Source: Podospora comata (taxonomy: Eukaryota; Ascomycota; Sordariomycetes; Sordariales; Podosporaceae). From it: 64,000 bases of DNA. Made by a program: the position numbers and the translations under genes. The stretch covers positions 4,030,001 to 4,094,000 of the forward strand of contig CP071493.1 in the NCBI GenBank assembly GCA_017354895.1, given 5' to 3'. The first letter of the stretch is position 1. Each line of letters opens with the position of its first letter. Below, piece by piece: positions 45,786 through 58,572 of the stretch. The notes beneath the pieces were generated by a model. The model saw nothing but the letters and a program-made list of their open reading frames with translations, searched no databases and was not told the origin of the DNA.

Positions 45786-47379
45786 GCGGCTTTGCTTTTC
45801 ACACACCCCTATAAGGGTCACTGCATATATTTTCTTTTTCTTTCTCTTCTATTCTTTTACATTTCTGATAGGCTGGTTCGAGCACCAGACTGGTGCTGGG
45901 GATGTGGCCCCTATTCTTTTTCCACACCGTGTAGGACGGTCAAGGCTGTTGACGCAGACTTTTTTCTGGTTCAGATACGACAGGCCTCGACTTGCTTGTT
46001 TTCTATGGAACATTTTTGACTTCATTACTTGATAGCAGCCCTGAAGATGGCTGATGATATGATGAAGGCGGTTGATGGATATACCCCCGTTTTTTTTTGG
46101 TTTTTTTTAACGGATGAATTATTTTTTGTTTATTCCCACTTGAGATGGAAGAATGACGTGGTTGAGGTGCTGGCATTGCTTTTCATGATCGTGGATTACA
46201 CTCCACATATCACCCCTTTTTTTTTTTTTTTTTTTTTACGGAGGAGAGGAACGGGTGGGTGAGTGATACCCCTGACTTTCTCTTCTGGAAGGAAACGGGT
46301 GATCGGAACCGAGATGAGCGAACTCAACTCGACACAAGAGGAAGCAAAGCGGGCACAGACCACGACGACGTTGACGACGATCATGGACATGGGATATGAT
46401 TGGCTTTTGCGGGAGTACCCGTCGTCACGTCACTTTCACACACACACACACTACAGAGACACATCCTGTAACAAATGTATGAGTAGTAGCTTACGAGCAG
46501 CACTTTTTCACCTTGAGATAGTTTGTCAATACTGCTACCAAAAACCACCGTTTTATGCGGGCTGCCAAACAGGAAAACAATGGTCCCAAACACTGGATAG
46601 ATTTGGTGAAGGTTCAAAAACAAGTTATGGGCAAATGAGAGTACTTCCTGCACTGTAACCTGAAACAGGACGAGCCTTGGGGGGGTGAGAGAGGGCCCGA
46701 GCGAGCGACGACGGGCATGGATGATGGTGAGGAAAAAAGGGAAATCAGGATCGCCAATGACTTTTTTTGATTCTGGGGAATACGGGCCCTGGCTGAAACA
46801 AAATGGGGTGGATGATGGGGGGCCAGAAGGAGATAAGAGTCCGAAAGGGGAATGTAACCAATAACCCTAACCCAGAGTTGGTGTTACAAAGGGCATGGAA
46901 GATCAGCTATGAGGGTGAGGGTTGGGGTTAGGGTCTTGAGACCTTTGAGTCTCAATTTCAATTAACGCGTCTACGACACAAAGACCAGCACGACGCGCCA
47001 CAATTTTCTCCATTGGTGCTCCACCATCCAACAGACCGCTCACGCATCGTTAATTGTTGATGCTTAGCGAAACCACCTCTTCGGCTTGTCTAACTACATC
47101 GACGACCAGCAGTCGATTGCTGGACATTTACAAGAAACGAACTGTGCATTGAAGCATTGAAAAAAAAAAAAAACCCCGATTGAGGAAGGAGCAGACCATC
47201 CTTCTATAACACAGCCAGCCTCGTCTTATAGATTCGATATACCCACTTTCAGCCCGTCGTGTTTATCAAAGTCATTCATTCAGCTTCAACTGTCCCCAAT
47301 ACTTGCGCTTGGAAAGTCCCACCCCGGCCGCTGTTGGGAATACCTTGAACAAAGACACCTGCCCAAAAAATCACAAGCA
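45786..47379. other. intergenic with homopolymers and telo-box-like motifs
   Basis: T-rich 3' flank of the membrane-protein gene with a roughly 20-T run at about 46217-46236, then G-rich DNA, then telomere-like motifs in inverted orientation (see separate entry), then an A/T-rich promoter of dpb4 with a run of A's at about 47160-47172. No gene seen. Confidence 0.5.
46862..46934. promoter_or_regulatory. inverted pair of telomere-like motifs
   Basis: TAACCCTAACCC (46862-46873) and GGGTTAGGGT (46925-46934) face each other 51 bases apart, about 450 bases upstream of the dpb4 ATG. TTAGGG is the usual filamentous-fungal telomere unit, and short copies in promoters can bind TRF/Tbf1-type proteins. 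Function here is inference. Confidence 0.4.
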
Positions 47380-48616
47380 ATGCCAGCCCGCAAGAGCGAC
47401 GCCGCCGCCGCCGCCGCACGCCGAAGCGATGTCTCCGTCGCAAGATTCGTCCTCGCCGATGACGTCTCAGACGCCCCCGATACACCAATGTCGACCGAGC
47501 CACCTGCCTCTGCCCCTCCAGCACCAACGCCGTCCTCCGCAGAAACCCCAGCTCCCACCTCCCACCCAGTAGCACCTCCAGGCTCTGCTTCGCCAAACGA
47601 CAAGAGACCAAAATCCGGCGGCGGCGGTGGCGGTGGTGGTGGTGGTGGCCCAATGTCGGAAAAGGGGGACAAGGACAAGGAGGATGCAGTCACAATTGAG
47701 GTTCGCCCTTTATCATGTGTCTATGTTAGGGAAAAGGGGACTGTTATTGACATGAAAACAAGGACCTCGCCCTCCCAAAATCAATCATCACCCGCCTCGC
47801 TAAGGGCGTCCTCCCAGCCAACACGCAGATCCAGGCCAATGCCATTTTGGCCTTGACAAAGTCGGCGACGGTGTTTATAAACCACTTGGCGAATGCGTAT
47901 GCCCCCCCCTCTCTTCCCCTTTATCTCCCACGGTAACTAACAACCACCCTGCAGCGCAAACGAAAACACCCTCGCCTCCAACAAGAAAACAATCATGCCC
48001 CCCGATGTCTTCAAAGGCCTAGATGACATTGAATACGGCTTCATGAAGGAGAGATTAGAACTCGAGTTTGCCAGTCTGTTTAACCTCCCCTTCCCTTTCC
48101 CGCTACCCCCTCCGCATTACTAACTTGCTGTTTGTCCCCCATATAGAATTCAACTCAATCCAAACCTCCAAACGGTCCACCTACCGCAAAAAAGTCGCGG
48201 CTGCCAAAAAGGCCGGCGCATCAGCTGGTGGTGGTGTAGGGGAGGCGTCGTTTATGAGCACGGCTACTAATGATGCTGGGGATGAGGAGGAGGAAGAGGG
48301 GGAGGATGTGGGGAATGATACTACCCAGGTTACGGAACGGGGTGGTGGTAGTGGTGGGGGGTTCGCGGCGGTGAATAAGCCCAAGATGGCGACGGCTACT
48401 GCTGCTAGTGCTGAAACACCGTCGGGGGAGAGGAGCGCGAAGAAGGCGAGGTTGGATGCTGGTGCGAAGATGGAGGTTGATGGGCAGGTTTCGGATGCGG
48501 AGACTGTGGCTGATGAGGAGGAGGAGGGAGATGAGGAGGAGGAGGAGGAGGCGGAGGAGGAGGAGGAGGAGGAGGAGGAGGAGGAGGAGGAGGAAGAGGA
48601 GGAGGAGGGGGGGTGA
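47380..48616 (+). CDS. dpb4: DNA polymerase epsilon subunit D (Dpb4), histone-fold
   Basis: Dpb4 pairs with Dpb3 in the pol epsilon holoenzyme and also serves in an ISWI/CHRAC-type remodeller. Four exons, 47380-47700, 47763-47896, 47955-48073 and 48147-48616, give 347 residues. Donors are GTTCGC, GTATGC and GTCTGT; acceptors are ACAAG, TGCAG and TATAG. The NF-YB-like histone fold starts at about residue 107, with LPKSIITRLAKGVLP, QIQANAILALTKSATVFINH and KTIMPPDVFKGLDDIEY, each spanning the splice joints cleanly. The N-terminus is an Ala/Pro-rich extension with a poly-Gly run. The C-terminus is acidic, ending in a long poly-Glu tract encoded by GAG repeats and a stop right after a seven-G run. 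In another frame the acidic tail would continue to EEDEALDDDSD, so the annotated end may be shifted. Confidence 0.92.
48515..48606 (+). repeat. GAG trinucleotide repeat in dpb4
   Basis: A nearly pure (GAG)n tract with a few GAT, GCG and GAA interruptions, encoding the poly-Glu C-terminal part of Dpb4. It is followed by a seven-G run (48607-48613). Confidence 0.9.
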
Positions 48617-50599
48617 GGAGGGGAGTGATGATGATGATAAGGTGGGGAGGGGAGGGGAGGAGGATGAGGCTTTGGATGATGATAGTGATTAATGGATGTT
48701 GTGGGGGAGCTTGGGTGGCGGGGATTCGGAGGGGGAGATAAAACTTAATTCATGTGTGGAATGGATGATGTGAAATAGGGGCAGGGTTAAGGAAGGGGTT
48801 GGTGGTCATGAAGCACACACTTCTTGCGTAAGATAACTGTATTTAGGTGGCATTTTTTTTATGCTTCTTGCCCCGTATTCTTCACATCTACTGTGCTCTA
48901 ATCACTTGTAACAATCGAGTTTATGTGGTCTAAAAGCTTCCGTTTTCTCTCTTTTATTCCCGTCATCCGGACGGTAGACCCGTTTCCGGCCTGGTGTGTC
49001 TGGTCTCTTGTATTTGTGGATATGGTCGGGTTAGTTGCTCCTTCCATTATGAGCATGACTGTCGATTTAATGGGAAGGGGACATCCTGAGCTTCTGGAAA
49101 GAGCAAGGTATACCCTATGATCTACTAGAGAAAGAGCTTCTGTCAAATTGGAACAGACGGAAAGAGCTTCTGCCATACCAGCCAGCCAGCTGTTCAACAC
49201 GGGAAAGAAAGAACAAGTCATAATAAGGGTTTTACGAGCAATAACAGCAAGTCTGAACACAAAGAAAGTGATCTATCTACCCCCGAGCCATCATCACCTC
49301 CCCCCAACTTCCTCACCGAGGCAAAACCCACCTACCTGCAAGTAACCGCCACAACAACCACAGGGATCCTCCATTTCAAACAGGACAAAACATACTACAA
49401 CAGTCACAAGTCACTTTCAATAGAGAGAGATCATCACAAGTCCAAAAAGAAAACCACACAAATTCATTGTTATTACTCCAAACTTTGTCCCTCTTCCCCT
49501 GTTAACCCCCTTCCCTTGCCCGTCCGTCACTTGACAGCAGCACGTCAGTCAGTCTTGCTAGCAGAATTTCCCATCCCGCTCCTCCCAAGAGAGAGAAAAA
49601 AAAAGGAAAAGAAAAGAAACAAGGAAACACCCCCTCTCTCGCTGGCCAAAACCCCAAACAAATCCACGTTATCTCCCCCATAACCCTCCACTTCCCCCAT
49701 CACAAAACATAGATAACATCAACGACAAGAGTTGGCAAACTCAAAAAAACAATAGATAAGCTTGTTCAAACCCTACCTAATATCCAACATGCCCCCAATA
49801 TCCCCAATCCAAAGAGATAAGCAACAAAATCAGAGTGTCAAGATATAATGAAGCAAAGACAGAAACAACAGCAACAACAAGTGCAAAAATCTTCCCACAC
49901 TCCTCCGTTTGCTCACCACAACTAGCAGCAGCATATAATCCATCCCAGACTTGAAAAAATGAAAAAAAAAAAAAAAAAAAAAAAAAAACCTCCCTCCTAA
50001 TGCTGCCCGCCCAATATTGTGCCAAACAACATCTCGGAATGCCAAAGAAAAAAATCAATGAATTCAAAAATATAAACAACACAAATCAGAAGCGAACAAA
50101 CAGCAGAAAAATGACAACGACAACTCGACAGCACAGAGATAGAGACACGGAAAAAAAGAGAGAGAGAAGAGAGTAAATGATGAAATTGCAGAAAAATATC
50201 CCTTCCTAACGCGGTGTCCAAAAGAGCCTCAAACCCCCTGCCGTCAACAATGACATTCTGTTGTCCTTCCTTCCCCAACCTCGGAAAAGAGTTACCAACC
50301 ATTTTGCATGGATGGTGTGCAAAGAATATAATAATCCCAAGAACGGATAATCCAAAACAAAAAATGGTATCGTTGAAAAAGAAAAAAGCATATAAAGTAG
50401 TGCCCGCAAAAGAGGGGGCTCCTCCTCGCCCGAGACTCCTCTATAAAATCCCGTCCCAAGTAGCCGGAGCCAAATATGCTGTTGAAACCGACCCCCATGC
50501 CTTGCCTAACCCACACACACTGAAAAAAGCACACAAATGCCTCTCCCATATCGACAAACCCTTGGAATTGTTTCTAAATACCGGAAACGCGCATCAAGC
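48617..50599. other. 2 kb convergent spacer, no gene seen
   Basis: 3' flanks of dpb4 and rsc7. A-rich from about 49350, including a run of about 27 A's at 49962-49988, which on the minus strand is a long T-run in the rsc7 3' flank. No supported open frame. Confidence 0.55.
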
Positions 50600-52630
50600 T
50601 CACTGCGGCTGGTTTGTCCACCACTGCGCAGGTGTTTGCTGTTGAGACCACGCCTGCGTGACGGCGGGTGGCGGTGCGCTCTGGTGCATGTACTGCCGGG
50701 GCGTCTGCTCGGCCGAATACATCCCCTGGGCTGAGGTGCTGTACCCTTGGTTCATGCCCGGCATTCCTGGGTACGACATGCCACCAGGCTGTTGCACTTG
50801 GCTCGATGTGCTGGAATGCCGCAGCTGAGGAGCGGGGGATTGCTGCGGGTGGGGAGACGGCTGAGACTGAGCCGTGTAGGCCGAATAGCCATGCTGCGGC
50901 GTCTGAGGCGTTGGTGGCCACATTTGGGTCTGGGGATAGCTGTAGTTCTGCGAGGTTGGCGGCAAGGTGCCCGTGGAGCCGGTTGGTGGGTAGGTTGGTC
51001 TGGAGCTGCTCTGGGATGGGTCCTGTGCCAGCCCCCGACCTGGGCCGCTAGGTCCAACAGAGGTGGGAGCATGCACAGGTTGCGAGTACGGTGCAGCTGA
51101 CATCATCAACTGGGGGCTTTGGTTGGAGATGATGCCAGGCTGCGGGATACCCTGTGTGGTGGTGTGCGTTGAGGGGGCTGGGCGGCTGGTCGACGCAGGT
51201 GCTTCGCTTGTGCCAACAGGCTGGCTCAGGGTCGTGGTGGTTGGTTGGTCGTGCTGTCGTCTCCAAATGTTCTGCATGTAGTCATTCCGCATATCGCGTT
51301 GCGAGTTGACTGAACGGTTAAACTCTGCAGCATGGTGAGCTTGAGCGTGCAATTCTGTGATGGGCGTGGGTTGAAGTCGATCTTGATATGCTGGGCCGGT
51401 AATCTCCTGTCGTGGTCCCGTCTTGAGAATGTTCGAATAGTCTCTGCTGTGAGTATTGTTGTAATCTGGTCCTAGTGTTATCACGGGCATTCTGGTCGAA
51501 CTTCCTGGCGCCGGTCTAAGCATACCTGGTTGCACGAGTTGCGGTTGAGGGCCACCGCCAAATTGGCCGGGATTGGTGCTGTAGACAATTTCACCGTGAG
51601 GAGCTCCAAGCATGCTTGCGGTATGGTTTGCCTCGGCTTCTCGAGCCTTGGACGCACCAGGTCGTTTCTCTCCTGCCGGGTCAGCCTCGGTGAAGCCCTG
51701 TTTGCGAGCCTTGCTCTCCCAGTAGTCATCACGGACCCTCCGGCCATTCGTGATCACCCTGCTTCCAAACTGTCGAAACATGCTCCTGGCCGTAACAATG
51801 GCTATTTGCCGCGATCGGTAGGAGAAGGGGAGAATTTCCTGGTTTACCAAATCATCCTTTTCTTCCTGGCTGGCGATGATCTTGTACAAGGACCTGTTCT
51901 TGTTAAATAAAAGGTACGAGTCTCTATATCCCAACACTCGGGCACACTCGGTTGCAAGCATGAAAAGCTTCTCGCCACGGTGCGGCACGAAAAAGGTACG
52001 GCAACGGTACTCGCGGCCGCCTGTGAGCTGGCCGTTTGGCAAAACCTTCTTCTCGCCAGCCTCGTCAATTTCGCGTGGTAGGTACTCGTCATTGCCGGGC
52101 CCAAGCTGGTCGGTGGTGTGGTCGCGGACCGTTGGGAGCGCCTTCAAGGTCGACTTCGTCGGGGTGGGTTTGGGCGGCGACGACTGCGGTGGTGGTGGAG
52201 CGGGGGGGTAGGTGGGCGTCTGGACAGGCAGCGGAGCATTTTGGCTCTGTGGCGTTTGTGGGGGAGCTGTCTGACGAGAGGGAGGTACCGGTGCCTGGGT
52301 GGCAGGTTCGGGAGCACCCCCGGATTGTCTGGACTTCATCGGTCTTCCTCTTTTTCTCGGCTTGTCACTACCTGAAGATTGCGTGACGGAGCTGTCAGCT
52401 TGTGGTCCCTGATCCCAGGTTTTACACGACGGGTCGCACAGTCACAGACATGTAACGCGGAGGTGTAGACCCGGATAGCAAAGGCTGCGGCTACACAGAG
52501 ACAGGTAAGAAGCAACAAGAAATCACAGAAGAGACGTACCGTCCTCACCAGTCGACCCGAGCGGTCCTTCGTTGGGATAATCCTGCGGAGAACGGCCCCG
52601 CTTGATGCCTCGAGAAGTCGCGTCTAACAG
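50600..52630 (-). CDS. rsc7: Rsc7/Swp82-family chromatin-remodelling subunit (N-terminus unresolved)
   Basis: Rsc7 (Npl6) and Swp82 are paralogous accessory subunits of yeast RSC and SWI/SNF; filamentous fungi usually have one. The main exon is 50600-52371. An upstream exon ends at 52540 (donor GTACG, 168-nt intron, acceptor TTCAG) and contributes SRGIKRGRSPQDYPNEGPLG, joined to the AT-hook-like SDKPRKRGRPMKS. The conserved core lies in the main exon: EYRCRTFFVPHRGEKLFMLA, CARVLGYRDSYLLFNKNRSL, LPFSYRSRQIAIVTARSMFR and FGSRVITNGRRVRDDYWES. The long C-terminal half is Gln/Pro/Ser/Tyr-rich and disordered. The exon before 52540 may begin at about 52623-52652; several acceptors fit and the true start codon is not settled, so the end given here is approximate. 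Confidence 0.88.
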
Positions 52631-54658
52631 TTCTGGCAGGTTGTTCTCATCAGTATCGCACGCTCGTATCGGTGATCGTCAATCAAAGTAAATATGCGCT
52701 TCATGTCTGAGTGGCTGTTGTTAGGAGAAGGCCGCGAGCTGGGTGAGTGGAAAGAAGCGATGACGAGAGGACGAGACGCGTAAAGTGGAGATCGGGAGGG
52801 GCTGCGATACGCGGGGGCCAATCCACACATGGTTCATTTGCTGGGTCTGGGCGACGACCATGGCGAGATCAGGACGTCGCGATGCTCTGGATGAACTGCG
52901 CCGGGCATCTCGGCGACGGCGGCGGCGACAAGATCCAGGACTTGAGAGCTCAACGGACCGGTCTTTCTTTCTTGAGACATGTTTGGCGTGACTCGGTGGT
53001 TTCGAGGTCGACCTGCGTGACTGGATGGAGCTTGCCTTGCGCTGTGTGGGCTGACAGGTGTGCGGTGGACGGACGGGCGGGCACGCGCAAACACTGGCTG
53101 GAGCCGATGGGCAGCGCGGGCGACAAATAGTGTTGTCGAATTGAAAATATTCCAGTCCAGAGATCAGAAGCAAAGCCAAAAGAACGTACCTGGGTTGAGG
53201 GCTGCTGGGTTGATTGTTGCACTATCAGCGCCGTTGGGTATGGGCTGTGCAGCGTACATGAGTGCCGTCGTCGTCGACCACGTCAATGGGTCTGCGAAAC
53301 GACGTGTCTTGATATAGTTGGGCTGGCGTGGAAGGGGGCACGCAGCCAAAAGCGCTCAAGCTTTTTTTCCTGGTCTCTGCCTGGTCTCGCTCTGGGTCCT
53401 GGGTCCTGGTCTGCTGGGAACGCACGCGCTGGGGGGAAGGATGCAGGCAAGGAATGCTGCTGCTGCTGCTTTCATGCATGTATGTGGTTGGAGAAAGGAA
53501 CTCGAATAGAAAAACACGGGTGCGAAATGGAAATATGCGTGCTTTTCCTCTTGATTTGCTAGCCTGTTTTTTTTCTCGCCTTCGGTGTTTATCACTTGCG
53601 AGGAGAGCTGGGCAGGCCACGGCCGGCGTGTCTCGAGAGAGATCAAGAGGCTCTCTTTCTCTCTCACTCTCTCTCTCTCCTGCTGCTCTTTCTCCTCACT
53701 CTCTCATCAGTTCGCGCTTTGCAGAATTGATGCGCAGACGCAATACGCGGGGTGAAGGCTAGTCCTGATTGGGAAAGGCAGCACCCCGGTCAGGTTCGGC
53801 AAGGCAAGGCAGCGGGAGGGCTGCAAAGTGACGATGGATCCGCAGCTGTTAGCGCGAGTGACTGTTCTGCAACGTTGACCTTGATCACCGTCTGGTCTTG
53901 ATCTTGGCTTGGTCCGTATAAAGACATTTCGAAACAAATACCTGGGTAGAGGGAGTCATCAGGCAGTCTGGGAATACGAAGAAGAGACGAACATGGCAGG
54001 TTTCGCAAGAGAAAAGCACCGAATCTGACGAGACGCGAGATGATGGCGCGTTGGTTGGTGGCGCATCGTCGTCCCAAAGTTCATCAGTACTATAGCTCGC
54101 TCTTGCGACTACCCTATGCCAACCGCAAGTGCAGTAGCTGCAAGAGCAGCTGCTCATGTCAGATGAAACACCACAGGTACCTGCTCTGGTGTTGCATTGC
54201 GTTTGCCATGTCGCTTTTCGTAACAGACACAGACGACAGAGCATAGCTGTTAACAGATAGGTAGCTCGTCCCCAGTGGCCGCGTGGAATCGCACCGCAGC
54301 GCGGAACGCCCATGCTCATTGTTGTTGAACCAAAAGGAGGGGTGAGGATGGAGAGGGGCGGAACGGCTTCCTGGATGTGGGTACGGACGGGTAAGCAGAG
54401 CATGGGCTGCATGGGTGCTCATTCAGCACGCTGGGTCTGATAGTGGCACAGTGCCAGAAACACAAACAGTCCTCTCTTCTTCCATGTTTATCTTCATCCT
54501 TTGATAGTTGTGAGATTAGTAGCAGCATCTTGACACCCGTAACACGACAGAAAGCACAGGCTCCCTCTGGGTAGGTAAGTCTCTCCTACTCGAGTGTAAC
54601 GAGGAGCTCAGTTCTTACACGCCAGGTGTGAAGCCAACAAGTGAACAGATGCAGGAAG

Positions 54659-54684
54659 CAAGGGTCAAGGGTCAAGGGTCAAGG
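54659..54684. repeat. short heptamer tandem repeat (AGGGTCA)
   Basis: Three and a half perfect copies of AGGGTCA in a row. Small, with no apparent function. Confidence 0.85.
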
Positions 54685-57600
54685 TGAGAGCAGGGACATG
54701 AGTGCGATTGCTGGCGGGGCCCAGCTCTCTTGGCACCGGAGCCTTGTGGGAACGATGGAGGTACCTTCGGCCGACTGAGGTCCTCAGAAGCCCCGCATCA
54801 GTCCCATCCATATAACCGGGATGACAACGACATTTCTCGTGGCTATTCAGACAACGCAGGACAAAAGATGATTGATAACCTGGGCAAGATGGATTTAACA
54901 CGGATCTCACGGCATCTATATGCTGGACACCGGCTCTGGTGCGAGCCGAGCAGTCAAACACTCCGACGGAAGCTCATGAGGAGTCAGAGAGCTCCCCAGA
55001 GCTCCAAGGCTCCAGAGGCAGCTTGACGGCGCAACCTCAAGTTTGACGTTGCACACGTTGCGGCACAGGAAAATGCAACTCTATGGCACGAGGGCAGGGT
55101 GTACATACCGCAAACCCCCGACTGAAGAGGACCCTGGCATCACGGTGCTTCTGGGCCGTGCAATCCAGAGGCAAAGCGAGCTGTGCCCAAGAAGCGGATG
55201 AGTCTGTCGATCACTTCTGCACCTGTCTCTTTTCAGTCAGTCGGGCCCGTTCTGCTATAAACACGGACGGCATGGCTTGCTCGCCAGAACATGCAGGTCC
55301 GTATCACTCATACCACAATCTCCTCCGAGCGGTGACAATGACACGGTAGGAATCGTGGCCCCAAACCTGAAATATTGCGCTGCTCTTTCTCTTGCTGCTG
55401 ACAGCGTCGAGTTCCATGTCGTGGAACCTCAGTTGTCCCATACAGCTTGTTGGAGAGCCAACCTGGGCTCGAAAAAAGCCGGTGAGGCTGATACACATGA
55501 GGTAGCATTGGTGTGCGCGTTCGCGAGCGTGCTGGATATAGCAGTGTATGGACGGGAATGCAAGTTGAGCCAGTCAGCACCGGCTCGGGTTGAGCTCTTA
55601 CCAGCAACACGGACGATGGCCTCCCTTATGTCGAGATCCATGAGGTGGTTTTCCCCAAATGGGATACTGGCTAGAACAGAGGATACTCGGCACAATCCGA
55701 GTAAGTTGCTGCCCCTTGCTGTCATCCCATCTACATTCCACTCACAGTGTGTGTGTGTGTGTGTGTGCAACATGCAACACTCTTTTGACAGGAATGTCCT
55801 TGATGCAAGGCTGACCGGGATGCCCTTCAACCACAAAAAGTGCTCGGCCTAGGACGTACAAAGCAGCTGGAACGCTCGAGGCTTGCCCTGCGTGAGGCCT
55901 TTTGGAACATCCATGCCTCGGATTTTGCGGACCGATCGCCTCGCAGCTTCGAGACTACCGACGGCTCTAACTGTGTGACGACAAGCTGCTGCCGAGACAG
56001 GTGGACGTGGAGTTCACGGATCTCAGATGAATCCCGCTGAAGATGATCATTTAGATCTCTGGAAAAGGCACAGTAGAACTACCAAGCGGACCCTGGAGAA
56101 GAAGGTGAAGAAGAACAAGAAGATGAAGCCTCCGGTCATGGAATTCCTTAAAATGACGCTTGTCCCAAGAGAGGTCTCTATCATTGATAAAAACCGTGCA
56201 TAGACGCTTTCCTGAACCAGTCGAAAACCCGACCTCTCTGACCAATCACATGCATAGCGCCACCAGACCAGGGTTGGGGATTTTGGTGCTTGTTTCTAAC
56301 GACACCCTACTGCTTTCTCCTTTCACACCTCAAAGAACCTGAAGCAGAATAGCAACCGACTCTTTGCTCCTCCCTGGAGAAGCAGTGGGCACTGACTGCA
56401 TGGCGATACCACCTCGAGACCACGTTTCCAAGTGAACAGCACGGCAAACGCCGGGGCATCAACGCCTATCGACGAGGATATTGCGTTCATGCGGATCCTG
56501 CGGCATTTCCATCATCTCGAGATATCAAGAGACCTTCACTGATGAGGTCAGCCTGCAGTTGGTCCTGGTAAAGTGCCGTCATCTACCCTATCTTTGTTAC
56601 TTTTACAGTATCAGCGGAGTCCTCAGGAGCTGCAGTAAATCGCACGCAAGCGCTGGTTCCTATCTGTACTTTTACACAGCCAGGACTGGTCGTCTGATCA
56701 GAGTGCTTTCGTCATTTGTCTCAGAAGGATAGGGGATCACATGAATAATCACAGGTTCGAGGTGGCTCATGTGGTTTCTGGCCAGAGAATGGAATGCTAC
56801 CATTGTTTACTAGAAACATCTCTAGTTGGCTTACAGCTTATCCCGAACCTGAAACCTCATCGGGCCTAAAGACGGGTACGTCAAGCAGTGTGGCCACACT
56901 GATCTCAACTACTACGGATCCTCGCATACAGAAGTTGATTAATGAAGCCCCAGGTTAACGTAGCTACAGCAGGACTGCAGGAGGATAGGACAGGAGACCG
57001 ACAAAGGTATCATTCTCATGCCTACCTCCAACCTCAGGCCCACAGCTATCTTCCGTCAGCTGCCAAATATTGGCCACTCCTTGCGCTCCCATTGGCAGAC
57101 CAGCAGGCGGAAACAAGAATTTGCGCCACGGCTGAGACCTTGATCTCAAGCAAATAGCGGTAGATATCGGGGGGCTCACGGAGCCGTGGCGGAAGACCGG
57201 TCGTTGTTCGAGTGGCCCGGGTCATCCGGGAGTTGTACTGTGGCCACTGTCCGCCCAATGAGGCAGAAACGAACGAGGAACCTCGAGCCTTGCCGGGGGT
57301 TGTCTGGTTCGTGTGCTGCACAATGTTACTTGTCTAGGACCAGGACAGATACATCAAGTTCAAGGTCGAAATCTACAATCATCGTAACGGTTATGCCTCC
57401 GAGATCAAGCCGCACCAGGTACAGGCAGGCTTGACTCTATCGGGATCTCGCAAAAGGAAAAACAATCAAACACGCAGGAACACGACCCCGGGCGTTTCCC
57501 ATGGCGTCTTCGGTCCAGAGGAGGTGGTCGCTCTTCTGCTGGACCTTGTGTTCCTCTCGGGTTAGGTCTGACTGTCTGATCTGGACAAGCCCCCCACTAT

Positions 57601-58572
57601 TACTATATCGAAATCTGAAATCGCAGGCAGTGAAACGCCACGCCATGTGACGCATGCTTCTGACACACAGTTAAGAGTAGAATTATTCAGTTCTTCTGGA
57701 GTAGTTCTGCAGCGCCCAGCAGTCTGGGGATAGACACAGGACGATCGAGGGAAAGGTGGTGTCCTCGAAGGACGGCAGATTGGAAATGGAGGGGTCGTCT
57801 CGAGAGGCTTGACCCTGGCATCCTTGTCGGGCTGTGGAGAGGAGGGGTGAGTGGGGAAGAGAGGGCCGAGCGACGTGACCGGGATTAGAGTGGATGCTAC
57901 AAGGATAGAAGCGATTGCACCAGCTGCTGATAGCCTTGGCAGCTCTGTCTCCTTCTCTGATTGGCCGGCTGCGACGCAATCGTGCCAAGGAGCTGGCGGC
58001 ACACGGACCACTTGGCTGCAAATCATGGAAACCGTGAAAGTTGATCTCTTGTTGAATTGTGCGCCGCGAACAAACTTGGGGTTTTCCCGACCCCCCCGCC
58101 CGACTGCCATCACCACTCCCCCTGGCCTTGGATCTGAAGATTTTCTGCCGTCTGTTGAGGCGCTGCACTGGAAATATCATTTTACTTTCCCTCTTTGCTG
58201 TTGGTTTTACATAATGGGATCCAGCCCGTGCCGGCCACGACGAGGAGGAGCGGCGTTCGCATTTCCAATGCTGTGCAAGTTTCGAAGCACCTCCACAGCG
58301 GCAGATATGCAGCCTGAACTATTTGGAGGGACGGGCACGATCCGGGGGGGCAGAGAAGAAGACGCACCTGGCGACACACAGTGTACACACCCTCACCATC
58401 CTTAGCAACATGGCCGGCGGGAGCCTCCTTGTCCCCAGGCCGTGTCCCCTCTTGGCCATTGCAACCTCCTCCCGAAGGCCCTTCCCATGGGCCACTCAAG
58501 CGATGCTGTTCACGATCTGCCCCAGCGAGTGCGCCATTAGCGAACACTCTCTTCCCCTCTCAAGCATGACCT

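Noticed and set aside
46862-46934. Telomere repeats as evidence of a chromosome end
   Set aside because: Only about two units in each orientation, flanked by normal genes on both sides.
48408-48692. Arg-rich open frame (poly-Arg) overlapping dpb4
   Set aside because: It is the GAG repeat read in another frame; only its acidic end is of interest as a possible Dpb4 tail.
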